Shown here in pieces: positions 26,999-35,271 of a DNA stretch of 64,000 bases. The first letter of the stretch is position 1; every line of letters starts with the position of its first letter. This stretch comes from MED-G105 sp039819085 (GTDB lineage: Bacteria; Pseudomonadota; Alphaproteobacteria; Caulobacterales; Parvularculaceae). The stretch lies in the NCBI GenBank assembly GCA_039819085.1, contig JBCBSQ010000009.1:1-64000 (forward strand), in the 5' to 3' direction. The notes under the pieces were generated by a model. It searched no databases. It was not told the origin of the DNA and saw only the letters and a list, made by a program, of their open reading frames with translations. A program made the position numbers and the translations under genes.

Positions 26999-28399
26999 AT
27001 GCGCGCGACAGATCGATCCGATCCCTTCTTGCAACCCCACGAACTTGTGGCCGCGGATGCGACGTCGGTTTATCTGGTCGGCGATGGCGGTCGCGAGGAA
27101 GCGTTGGCGCAAGCCGGCGCGCCGGCGTCGCTTTGCGCGCTGGCGCAGGCGAACAGTTTCAAGGGGGATGTCGGCGCAGTGCTCGCTGGCGAAGCGGGTG
27201 TTCTGGTCGGCGTCGGCGACGGCGCTGATCCTTTCGCCATCGCTGCGGTTTCAGAAAAGCTCGTTGAGGGCGTCTTCACGATCGCCAATCCGCCTGAGGA
27301 CGCCAAGGCGCGAGAAAACCTCTGCCTCGGCTGGGCGCTCGGGCGATATCAATTCACGCGATATCGGGGTCGGCCGGCGCGGGGCGCGCGCCTTGTCGCG
27401 CCGGAGGGCGTTGATCTTGAGCCCGTCCGCAGGGCGGCGAGCGCGGTCGCGCTGGCTCGCGAACTCGTCAACACACCGGCGATCGACATGCTGCCCGACG
27501 CCCTCGACGCGGCCGCGCGCGTGGTCGCGGAAGGAGCGGGCGCGAAGATCCACACCATTGTGGGCGATGACCTTCTGACGCGGAACTTTCCGTTGATTCA
27601 TGCTGTCGGGCGCGCATCCGCCGTCGCGCCGCGTCTGATCGATCTGACCTGGGGCGACCCCGGCGCGCCGAAGCTGACCCTTATCGGCAAGGGCGTGTGT
27701 TTCGACTCAGGCGGGCTCAACATCAAGCCATCCGGGGGCATGGCGCTGATGAAGAAGGACATGGGCGGCGCCGCGAACGCTTTAGCCTTGGCGCAGATGA
27801 TCATGGGCGCGGGCCTCAATGTTCGGCTGCGCTTGCTCATTCCCGCCGTCGAAAACGCCGTATCCGGAACGTCGTTCCGCCCCGGAGACATCTTGAAGAG
27901 CCGCAAGGACCTCAGCGTCGAGATCGGCAATACAGACGCCGAAGGGCGGCTCGTGCTCGCGGACGCAATGGCGTACGCCGGCGAAGAGGACGGCCCGCAA
28001 ACGATGGTGACATTGGCGACGCTCACCGGCGCGGCGCGCGTTGCGCTGGGGCCGGACGTGCCGCCCTTTTACACGGACGACGACGCGTTCGCGGCCGAGG
28101 TCGCCGCGGCCGCAGACAAGGCGGCCGACCCGGTCTGGCGCATGCCGCTTTGGCGCGGTTATGACAAAATGCTCTCTTCGACGATCGCCGATCTCAATAA
28201 TGCGCCGTCCGGACCATTCGCCGGCTCGATTCTGGCCGCCCTGTTTCTACGTCGTTTCGCGCCGGAAACGGCGACCTGGGCGCATTTTGACATCTACGCG
28301 TGGCGGGCCGCGGCGTCCCCCGGTCGTCCCGTTGGCGGTGAGGCCCAGGCGATCCGAGCGCTCTTCAGCGTATTTGAAGAACGGCACCCGCCCAGATAG
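26999..28399 (+). CDS. M17 leucyl aminopeptidase family protein
   Basis: 466 residues. The C-terminal catalytic domain has all M17 hallmarks: GKGVCFDSGGLNIKPSGGM, MKKDMGGAA, the signature NTDAEGRLVLADA (with the metal-binding Asp and Glu) and GALRVALG-like segment GAARVALGPDVPP. The N-terminal domain is shorter and divergent, as in the alphaproteobacterial PepA paralogues. Two metal ions are expected at the active site. It is divergent from the TPR lipoprotein across about 245 bases that hold no recognised gene. Confidence 0.93.
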   Translation: MRATDRSDPFLQPHELVAADATSVYLVGDGGREEALAQAGAPASLCALAQANSFKGDVGAVLAGEAGVLVGVGDGADPFAIAAVSEKLVEGVFTIANPPEDAKARENLCLGWALGRYQFTRYRGRPARGARLVAPEGVDLEPVRRAASAVALARELVNTPAIDMLPDALDAAARVVAEGAGAKIHTIVGDDLLTRNFPLIHAVGRASAVAPRLIDLTWGDPGAPKLTLIGKGVCFDSGGLNIKPSGGMALMKKDMGGAANALALAQMIMGAGLNVRLRLLIPAVENAVSGTSFRPGDILKSRKDLSVEIGNTDAEGRLVLADAMAYAGEEDGPQTMVTLATLTGAARVALGPDVPPFYTDDDAFAAEVAAAADKAADPVWRMPLWRGYDKMLSSTIADLNNAPSGPFAGSILAALFLRRFAPETATWAHFDIYAWRAAASPGRPVGGEAQAIRALFSVFEERHPPR

Positions 28400-28533
28400 G
28401 CGCGACCAAATCATTGGGCTGCGGCGGAGAATATTTTCCGCGTTTTCGCCCCTTGCCGTCGTTTGCCGAAGCAATGCACCTTCCCACCATGGAAACGCTC
28501 TAAAGTTGAGCGTGAAGGGATGTGTGCACCATT

Positions 28534-28890
28534 ATGGCGAAAGCTCCCCATCTGCTGCTATGGCGGGATGTAATGGCCGATGCGGTGCGGGCGGAAAACC
28601 CAGACCTGTCAATGCGCCAATGGGCGATCCTCTTGACCGTTTACCTGCATCCGGGGCCGCACACCGTCCGCGCGCTGGCGCGTGAGCTGAATGTTCCGAA
28701 GCCAGCGATCTCAAGGGCGTTGGACGCGTTGTCGATTCTCGGACTCGTGCGCCGCGTCCGCAATGACCAGGACCGGCGGATTGTTAACGTTCAGCGCACG
28801 CCTGAAGGGTCAATCTTCATCGATGAGTTCACTCAGCTTGTGGACCAGCGCACCAATGACCCGATGGTGAACGCCGCCCTTTACGCCTGA
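28534..28890 (+). CDS. MarR-type winged helix-turn-helix regulator
   Basis: 118 residues. The winged-helix core is clear: MRQWAILLTVYLHPGPHTVRALARELNVPKPAISRALDALSILGLVRRVRNDQDRR, i.e. recognition helix and basic wing. Helices on either side that normally dimerise are short. The ATG at 28534 is preferred, with AAGGGA upstream; GTG at 28522 is one base from the same site and unlikely. Its 3' end overlaps plsC on the opposite strand by about ten bases. Targets unknown. Confidence 0.85.
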   Translation: MAKAPHLLLWRDVMADAVRAENPDLSMRQWAILLTVYLHPGPHTVRALARELNVPKPAISRALDALSILGLVRRVRNDQDRRIVNVQRTPEGSIFIDEFTQLVDQRTNDPMVNAALYA

Positions 28891-29642
28891 CGCGCAACCG
28901 TCGGCTCGGCGGCGCCGCCATGGCCAACAGTGGCGGTCGACGAGGCGAGGTCCGGCCGGGCGGCGTCTATTCGCGTCTTGAGTTCTCCGAGAAACGCGCG
29001 TCGGTCGAAGTCCGCAGGGATCGGCGGCAGAAACCGCAAGATAATGCCGCCGGGGATCTTTTCAGGTCCTGGATGCAGCCAATGCTCGCCGGAATTGTGC
29101 GCGACCGGCGTCACAGGCGCGTTCGCGCCTCGGTAAACGCCGGCGACGCCTGGCAGGAACGCCGCTTTCGCGCCTGGCGCGACCCTCGTGCCTTCGGGAA
29201 AGATCACGAGTTGGTCTTGTCCCGCAAGCCGTTCCGCGGCCTCTTCCTTCAGGCGGCGCAACGCCCTTGGCCCTGCGTTTCTGTCAAGCGCGATCGCGCC
29301 GGTCGCGCGAAGCCACGGACCGAAGATCGGCACACGGAGGAGCTCCTGCTTTACGACGAACGCTGGCCGCGGAAGCGTCGCGAAAAGAAACAATGTCTCC
29401 CACATTGATTGATGGTTTGAAGCGACGATCGCGGCGGCCTTCGGCATGAAGTCCGATCCCTCGACCCGCGACCGCACACCGGTCATCGCGCCGAGTCCCC
29501 AAAGCATCGCCCGGCACCAGATTTTCGCGGACAGACGAGCCCCTTCGCGGCCGAACAGGAGCGCCGGCGCCAGCGCCACCGCCATCAAGGGCGTCGTCAA
29601 AAACATGTACGCGCGAAAGAGCGCGCCGCGGAAATAGGTCAT
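28881..29642 (-). CDS. plsC: 1-acyl-sn-glycerol-3-phosphate acyltransferase family protein
   Basis: Acylates lysophosphatidic acid in membrane lipid synthesis. The product (253 residues) has an N-terminal membrane segment (near residues 15-35), the acceptor motif NHQSMWET, LPRPAFVVKQELLRVPIFGPWLRATGAIALDR and the glycerophosphate motif FPEGTR. The catalytic motif reads H-x4-E instead of the usual H-x4-D. Start 29642 is chosen by family likeness (MTYFRGALF); 29663 is also in frame and neither has a good ribosome site. Confidence 0.9.
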   Translation of the reverse strand: MTYFRGALFRAYMFLTTPLMAVALAPALLFGREGARLSAKIWCRAMLWGLGAMTGVRSRVEGSDFMPKAAAIVASNHQSMWETLFLFATLPRPAFVVKQELLRVPIFGPWLRATGAIALDRNAGPRALRRLKEEAAERLAGQDQLVIFPEGTRVAPGAKAAFLPGVAGVYRGANAPVTPVAHNSGEHWLHPGPEKIPGGIILRFLPPIPADFDRRAFLGELKTRIDAARPDLASSTATVGHGGAAEPTVARQA

Positions 29643-29768
29643 TTCATGCGACCGATAGCGCATGCTGCGGGCGGATTGAATTCATGCGGCGTTCGATGTG
29701 TGCGGCGGATCACCGCTGATCCCCGAGCGTCGCCGTCCAGCTCTTGCAGTTGTCCGCTGACGAGGCGG

Positions 29769-30359
29769 CTATCCGTTGGAGGGACTGGCGCTCACGGCCA
29801 GAAACTTGATGTATTCACCCGCGATTCGCCGCCAATCTCTTTGAAGAAAGGGAGCCGACGCAACCGGCGTCGCCACCGGGTAGGGAATGATCGTCGCGTG
29901 CGGCATCGCCCGGCGCGTCTCCAGCGCGGCCCGCGCCATGTGGTAGTCAGAGGTGACGAGCAGGACCCGGTCGTAGTCATGCTCGTCAGCCCAGGCCCTG
30001 ACTTCAAGCGCGTTGCCCACCGTCGTCGCGGCCTGCCGGCCGATGTCCACACAGCAGTCGAACCTTGACGCGTCGCCGCCCCAGAAGTTGTCCAGTTGCG
30101 CTCGGCTGGTGTCAGGATTGACCCCGGATATCAATAACCGGTCGCCGACGCCGCTGTTGAGCAGCGCCATCGCCACATCAATGCGCGCTTCGCCGCCGGT
30201 GAAAACCGCAACTCCGAGGTGCTCGCCTGAAGCGGCGACCGAGGCCGGTTCGTCTTGCGCGAATTGCGCTGGTCCGACGGCCGCCGCGTTCGCAAAAACG
30301 ATGAGCCCCACCGACCACGCCGCGGCGAGAGCGAGTGCAAGGGCCAGGAAAGCGCGCAT
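29769..30359 (-). CDS. YdcF/DUF218-family exported protein
   Basis: 196 residues with an N-terminal hydrophobic segment (FLALALALAAAWSVGLIVFANAAA) and a DUF218 domain: VAVFTGGEARIDVAMALL, LISGVNP, TTVGNALEVRAWADEHDYDRVLLVTSDYHMARAALETRRAMPHATIIPYPVA. DUF218 proteins (YdcF, SanA, ElyC) act in the envelope, partly in the handling of lipid carriers; exact chemistry is unknown. Position between plsC and ftsEX also suggests envelope work. Confidence 0.9.
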   Translation of the reverse strand: MRAFLALALALAAAWSVGLIVFANAAAVGPAQFAQDEPASVAASGEHLGVAVFTGGEARIDVAMALLNSGVGDRLLISGVNPDTSRAQLDNFWGGDASRFDCCVDIGRQAATTVGNALEVRAWADEHDYDRVLLVTSDYHMARAALETRRAMPHATIIPYPVATPVASAPFLQRDWRRIAGEYIKFLAVSASPSNG

Positions 30360-30481
30360 CCAATATCCATCGAGTCCGGCGCATCGTCCGCGCCTTTGTC
30401 GCCGCCTAAACTAGCGGGGCCTGCCGGCTCGGGTCCAGTTAAGGCGATAGAGGCTTAGCGGTACACGCTAGCCACAGACCG

Positions 30482-31540
30482 TTAAAGATCCTGCTTCAGC
30501 GACGCCAAGACCGTTCGTCGGGCTGTCACGGACGTCGCTGCGCTGATCGCCGCCGGAACGAGCAGCATCGGCGCAAGCAGCGCCGGGTGGGTGGCGAATG
30601 ACGGCAGAAAGAATTCCGGCGGCCCGCTGGCTCCCACGATCAGGGTCAAAGCGGCGATCGCCGCGGCCGCCGCTGCAAGTCCGATCAGCGATCCTCTGAG
30701 GCTCACAAACAAAAACCGTTTCTGGACCTCTCCGGCGATGAACGCGTCCGTCGCGCCAACGAGGTGCAGCAGCGAAATCACGTCGGCGTTCGCTGCGAGG
30801 CCGGCTCTCGCCGCGAAGGCGGCGATGGCGCACGCGGCCGCGGTCACGAGAACGAAGATCCCGAAAGTCAGCGCCTGGCCCGACCGCGCGGCGGTTCTGA
30901 GCGAGTCATTCCAGACGCCGTGGTCATCGAGGATCAATCCGTCGGACGCGCCAACCAACCTGGCGCGCAACCCGCCGAGATCGGCTCGCGCGGCGGCGTC
31001 GACCTTGAAGTCGATCAGCGCCGGCACGCTCAAGTACGCTGACGCGCCCTCGCCAAGCCATGGCGTCAGCAGTTTGGCCGCTTCCTCGGGCGGTCGCACT
31101 TGAATGCCGGAGACGCCGTCAGCGGCCTCCAAAACTGAAAGCGCCGACAGCGTTCGACCGTCAATTTCCTCTTTGTCGGCGCCCTTTACCTGCACCGTCA
31201 TTGAGGCTTCCAGATCGTCGGTCCAGCGCTCGGCCGCCGCCGCGATGGCGATGAAGCCGGCCAGAGCAAGGGCGGCGAGCGCCGACATCACCGCAATCAC
31301 GGCTGTCATCGGCGCGCCAGTGGCGCCAACGTCCGGCAACAGCGGCGCCCCGCCGACGAAAACGCCGCCAAGCCGGCTCCCGGCGGCTGCGCCGCCTGTG
31401 GATGCGGCGAGGTCGTCCGGCGACGGACCGTCAGGGCGCACCGCATTCGGCAACGGGCCTTCCGGCCCGCGACCGCCGACGGGGCGCGCGCGGCCGGCGC
31501 CCGCGTCCTGCGATTTGCCGCCCCGGCGCTTCGCGCTCAC
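30482..31540 (-). CDS. ftsX: Cell division protein FtsX
   Basis: Membrane partner of FtsE; the complex activates periplasmic cell-wall hydrolases through EnvC-type proteins, and an EnvC homologue lies earlier in this window. The 352-residue product has a long Pro/Gly-rich cytoplasmic N-terminus, a first membrane segment (MTAVIAVMSALAALALAGFIAIAAAAE), a periplasmic loop and three further segments near the C-terminus (QALTFGIFVLVTAAACAIAAF onward). Start ATGA overlaps the ftsE stop. Confidence 0.9.
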   Translation of the reverse strand: MSAKRRGGKSQDAGAGRARPVGGRGPEGPLPNAVRPDGPSPDDLAASTGGAAAGSRLGGVFVGGAPLLPDVGATGAPMTAVIAVMSALAALALAGFIAIAAAAERWTDDLEASMTVQVKGADKEEIDGRTLSALSVLEAADGVSGIQVRPPEEAAKLLTPWLGEGASAYLSVPALIDFKVDAAARADLGGLRARLVGASDGLILDDHGVWNDSLRTAARSGQALTFGIFVLVTAAACAIAAFAARAGLAANADVISLLHLVGATDAFIAGEVQKRFLFVSLRGSLIGLAAAAAAIAALTLIVGASGPPEFFLPSFATHPALLAPMLLVPAAISAATSVTARRTVLASLKQDL

Positions 31541-32235
31541 GCCTGCGCCCGCCAGCTTGACGCCCCGCCGCGCATAACCCCGTCCACCAGGCGCCCATTG
31601 TCGAGCCGCATAGACTTTTTCCCGAGCGCTTCGACGAGGTGAATGTCGTGCGTGGCGATCACCACCGCCGCGCCGAGGCGGTTCAATTCCACGAAGAGCT
31701 TCATGATCTTTTCGCCCATTTCCGGGTCGACATTGCCGGTGGGTTCGTCCGCGAGGATCAGATCAGGCTTCGACACCAGGGCCCGAGCGAGCGCCACGCG
31801 CTGCTTTTCGCCGCCCGAAAGCGTCTGCGGCGGCGCATGCATCCGGTCGCCAAGCCCGACCCAGTTTAAGAGTTCACTTACGTCTTCCCGGTAGTGAGCT
31901 TGGTTAACGCCCGCAATGCGCATGGGCAGCGAGACGTTCTCAAAGGCGGTCAAGTGGTTCAGAAGGCGGAACTCCTGGAAGACAACGCCAATGCGACGGC
32001 GCAACGCCGGGAGCGTCTCACGTGGCGCGTCGGTCACGTCCTCACCGAAGAGCGTCAGGCGCCCCTTGGTGGGCTTCAGCGCGAGATAGATGAGTTTCAA
32101 AAGGCTCGTTTTGCCCGCGCCGGAAGGGCCCGTCAGGAACCGGAATTCGCCGTCTTTCAAGCTGAAATTGACGCTGCGAAGGACTTCGGCCCCGTCCTCA
32201 TAAGTGAGGCCAATATTCTCAAAAGCGACGACCAT
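31537..32235 (-). CDS. ftsE: Cell division ATP-binding protein FtsE
   Basis: ABC-type ATPase of the FtsEX complex, 232 residues. Visible are Walker A GPSGAGKTS, the Q-loop FQEFRLLNHLTAFENVSLPM, the signature LSGGEKQRVALARALV, Walker B LILADEPTGNVDPEM and the H-loop ATHD. The start at 32235 (ATGGTCGTCGC) is chosen for family length; the frame stays open far upstream without family likeness. Divergent from the zinc-ribbon gene. Confidence 0.95.
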   Translation of the reverse strand: MVVAFENIGLTYEDGAEVLRSVNFSLKDGEFRFLTGPSGAGKTSLLKLIYLALKPTKGRLTLFGEDVTDAPRETLPALRRRIGVVFQEFRLLNHLTAFENVSLPMRIAGVNQAHYREDVSELLNWVGLGDRMHAPPQTLSGGEKQRVALARALVSKPDLILADEPTGNVDPEMGEKIMKLFVELNRLGAAVVIATHDIHLVEALGKKSMRLDNGRLVDGVMRGGASSWRAQA

Positions 32236-32412
32236 GGGCCTGCGTCCACTGTTTCGCACGCCGCGCCGGTCGGCGTTTCTCATGAGTCTTCGCTCCCCGG
32301 CGAAGCGGTGCGGCGTCGGCGCGCGCCTGGCGACCCGTATGGCGCCGAAGTTGCTGAAACGTGCATGGAACGCTTGCGGGCCCATGCAACGACGCCGTGA
32401 TTCTGTGCGCTT

Positions 32413-34113
32413 ATGATAATCTCCTGTCCTGATTGCGCCACTCGTTACGACGTGGAGGAAGACCGTTTCCTGCCGAACGGTCGTTCCGTGCGTTGCGCCG
32501 AATGCGGCGCAAGCTGGTTCGTGCCTGCGCCGGAGCCGATCGAGGCGCTTTCGCCAAGTTCGAAGTTGGCCCCTGAGACGCAGGCACCGGCGGCGGCCGG
32601 GAGCGCGCAGGTCGCCGAGACTCCTGATGAACGATCTGAAACGCGCAGTACGCCTCGCGGTGGACCGCGGTTCGCCATGTTCGAGGATGACCGCGACGGG
32701 CCTGAAGACGACCCACAGGTCGAGGAAGACGCCGCCGCCCACAGGCATGACGCTGAAAGCGATGACGCCGCGAACGACGGCGGATCACGCCCCCGGGACT
32801 CAAAAGGCCGCTTCGTTCGGATGCGTCGGGGCAAGCATGACGCGCGCGTCAAGCGCGGGGACGACCGCGGCGAAGATCAAAACCCGGACGACGCCCGCCA
32901 AAACGGGTCTTCCGACGCTCGCCTAGAGGACGCCGATCGTGCTGGCGGAAAGGCCCAACGCATTCGGAGCAATGACGCCCCGCAAAGCGCCCCGCAAGAC
33001 GATGATGCGGGCGATGACGAAGACGACGTCCTTTTTGCGCGACGCGAAGGCGCGGCGCGCGCCGCCGCCGAGATTGACCGCGACCCCACGCGAGGAAGCG
33101 CAAACGCCCAGCGCTCGCGTCGCGGATTTGCGCGCCCTGACTACCGCAACCCTGAATACCGGACGAACGATCGCCCACGCGGCCGGGGCGCTTACGCCGC
33201 GGCCGCCACCGCCACCGTCCATGACCACGCGGAAGCCTACGCCCGCGATGAGGAAGCTCCCGACGCCTATGCGGACCGCGATGGCCGCGCGCGCATTGTG
33301 GACGCTGATTTCGAAGACCTCGGCGCGCCAAGATCCGTCGACGACGATCGATCCTGGGACGAAACCGCGGGGCAAGACGGCGGCGAAGCGCAATTCCGAC
33401 GAACTCCTGAGTTCGGCGACGATCTCGAACTCGGGGATTCTGATCGCGCTGGACCTGGCGGCGGCGGCGCCGGGCGCAAGATTCGCGAACAGCGCAGGCG
33501 CGCGACCGCGCTGATGAAGGTCGAAGACCTTGATCCGATCGCGGAGCGCCTCTTCAACGACGAATTCTTCGCCGCCCTGAACGTGCAGCCGCGCGAGCTT
33601 GAAAAGGCGATCCGCAAGGCGCGCAGACGCGCCGAAGCGCGCGACAAGAACCGCATGACGCCGATGAAGGCGGTCGGTTGGTCGGCCTGGGCCGGGGTCC
33701 TGGCCGCGGTCCTCTTTGTCGCGTTCGTCTATCGCGATCAGATTGTGATGCGGTTTCCTGGAGCCGCTGACGCTTATGGAGCCGTGGGGCTCGCCGCCGC
33801 GCCCTATGGGGTGACGATCGAAGACGTCGCGCAGCGCGTCGCTATGTCGACCAGCGGCCCGACGATCGAAATCTCCGGGAACCTGAAGAGCGCCGTCGAC
33901 CATGACGTCGTTGCGCCGCTGCTCAAGGTCGAGGCTTTCGGCGCCGGGGGTGATCTCTTGACGTCCTGGACGTTCAAGGCGGACGCTGAAGCTGTGCGCA
34001 AAGGCGACGTCGTGAGCTTCACTACACGAAAGCCGGCCCCTATCGGCGTGACGGAGGTGTCGCTCACCTTCGCAGGGCAAAGTGACTCCGCCGGCGCGGC
34101 GCGCAAAGACTAA
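32413..34113 (+). CDS. Zinc-ribbon membrane protein with a long disordered charged linker
   Basis: 566 residues. The N-terminal zinc ribbon (Cys5, Cys8, Cys28, Cys31; ISCPDCATRYDVEEDRFLP) belongs to the MJ0042-type finger of alphaproteobacterial proteins. Residues about 45-370 are a low-complexity Asp/Arg/Gly/Ala-rich stretch. Then come a basic helix (EKAIRKARRRAEARDKNRM), one membrane segment (WAGVLAAVLFVAFVYRD) and a C-terminal beta-rich domain (FEISGNLKS-like) resembling DUF3426. Function unknown. It is divergent from ftsE across about 177 bases and close to a phosphoribosyltransferase. Confidence 0.85.
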   Translation: MIISCPDCATRYDVEEDRFLPNGRSVRCAECGASWFVPAPEPIEALSPSSKLAPETQAPAAAGSAQVAETPDERSETRSTPRGGPRFAMFEDDRDGPEDDPQVEEDAAAHRHDAESDDAANDGGSRPRDSKGRFVRMRRGKHDARVKRGDDRGEDQNPDDARQNGSSDARLEDADRAGGKAQRIRSNDAPQSAPQDDDAGDDEDDVLFARREGAARAAAEIDRDPTRGSANAQRSRRGFARPDYRNPEYRTNDRPRGRGAYAAAATATVHDHAEAYARDEEAPDAYADRDGRARIVDADFEDLGAPRSVDDDRSWDETAGQDGGEAQFRRTPEFGDDLELGDSDRAGPGGGGAGRKIREQRRRATALMKVEDLDPIAERLFNDEFFAALNVQPRELEKAIRKARRRAEARDKNRMTPMKAVGWSAWAGVLAAVLFVAFVYRDQIVMRFPGAADAYGAVGLAAAPYGVTIEDVAQRVAMSTSGPTIEISGNLKSAVDHDVVAPLLKVEAFGAGGDLLTSWTFKADAEAVRKGDVVSFTTRKPAPIGVTEVSLTFAGQSDSAGAARKD

Positions 34114-34191
34114 CGCCCTACGGCTGACTCATATTCTTGCGAGGCCTATTAGCGCGTCCTCGCTGTCGGCTTCAGGCTGCGGATAGGCTGT

Positions 34192-34719
34192 ATGCGGATA
34201 CTATTTACCGAAGAGAACATTCGCCGGCGCGTCGATGCGATGGCGGCTTTGATCGCCAAAGACATCCGCGACGCCGGCGGGCCTGCGCCCATCGCCGCGC
34301 CGGTTTTGACGGGAGCCCTTTTCTTCGGCGCGGACCTTGTGCGCGCCCTGCACCGGCATGGCTGCGATCTCCTTGTCGATTGCGTCCAGCTTGGAAGTTA
34401 CGGGGGTGCGCGCGCCTCCAGCGGCGTCGTGAAACTGCTTAAGGACTTCACCGTCGACCTTTCGGGCCGCGACGTCCTATTGATCGATGACGTCCTCGAC
34501 ACCGGCAGGAGCCTTCATTTCGGCAAGGCGATGGTGTTGGAGCGCGGCGCGCGGCGGGCCCTCACCGCGGTGCTCGTCCGCAAGGCGACCGGGCGTTCTG
34601 AGGACATTTCGCCGGACTATGTCGGCTTCGAGGCCGGCGCAAACGACTTTCTTGTCGGCTATGGCATGGACGAAGCCGGCCTTGGACGCGGCGCGCCGGC
34701 GATCTTCGCCGCGGATTGA
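34192..34719 (+). CDS. hpt: Hypoxanthine phosphoribosyltransferase
   Basis: Purine salvage enzyme, 175 residues. The phosphoribosyltransferase signature VLLIDDVLDTGRSLHF is perfect for the HPRT class, and the flexible-loop region LGSYGGARASSG and the C-terminal PDYVGFEAGANDFLVGYGMDEA (base contact) are present. Full length. It lies 78 bases downstream of the zinc-ribbon gene, possibly in the same transcript. Confidence 0.94.
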   Translation: MRILFTEENIRRRVDAMAALIAKDIRDAGGPAPIAAPVLTGALFFGADLVRALHRHGCDLLVDCVQLGSYGGARASSGVVKLLKDFTVDLSGRDVLLIDDVLDTGRSLHFGKAMVLERGARRALTAVLVRKATGRSEDISPDYVGFEAGANDFLVGYGMDEAGLGRGAPAIFAAD

Positions 34720-34875
34720 ATGCGACGACGCCAGGGCGATCAAAATCGCCTGTCGCAACCTGTTTGCCGACAATTGCGTCAATCGTCTTTAGACGATCGG
34801 GATATTTCTCACTCAATCATAAGCGAAAGTTCATGCGCCGATTGAGGCGGGGGCGCCGCGAGGCGTTGGAGACGT

Positions 34876-35271
34876 ATGGTCCAGGAAGTTCGCCATCTTT
34901 TCTTCACGAGTCAGGAAATCGTTGACGCGTTGGACGCCTATCGCGGCATGCATGAGGCGTTTCTCCCATCCGGCGACATCACGCTTAAGGGCGTTGCGAA
35001 GGACGGTGCCGTGCGAGTTGAAGTGCGCATGGTCTATGGCGTGCGGGTGCAACTGGCCGTTTTCGACATCGCTGCGAATGACGTTCTAAGGGCGCTTATC
35101 TGCGCCTGCCGCGGACTTGGCATTCCGTTGCCGAAAGAGGGCAAGAAATCGCTGTCGGGATCAGCCGCCGGCGTTGCGCTGAAGATCAAGGTCGACATCG
35201 CGACGCGCTCAGTCGGCAACATGGTGCAACTCGACACGTTCGAGACCGCCCGGCAGCTTGAGGCGAGCTAG
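34876..35271 (+). CDS. Conserved hypothetical protein, small soluble
   Basis: 131 residues, no signal or membrane segment: MVQEVRHLFFTSQEIVDALDAYR, then two beta/alpha segments ending in VDIATRSVGNMVQLDTFETARQLEAS. I do not recognise a named family. A GGAG (34867-34870) stands upstream of the ATG. The stop codon overlaps that of the convergent M20 peptidase gene in a shared CTAG. Its nearest upstream neighbour is hpt. Confidence 0.75.
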   Translation: MVQEVRHLFFTSQEIVDALDAYRGMHEAFLPSGDITLKGVAKDGAVRVEVRMVYGVRVQLAVFDIAANDVLRALICACRGLGIPLPKEGKKSLSGSAAGVALKIKVDIATRSVGNMVQLDTFETARQLEAS

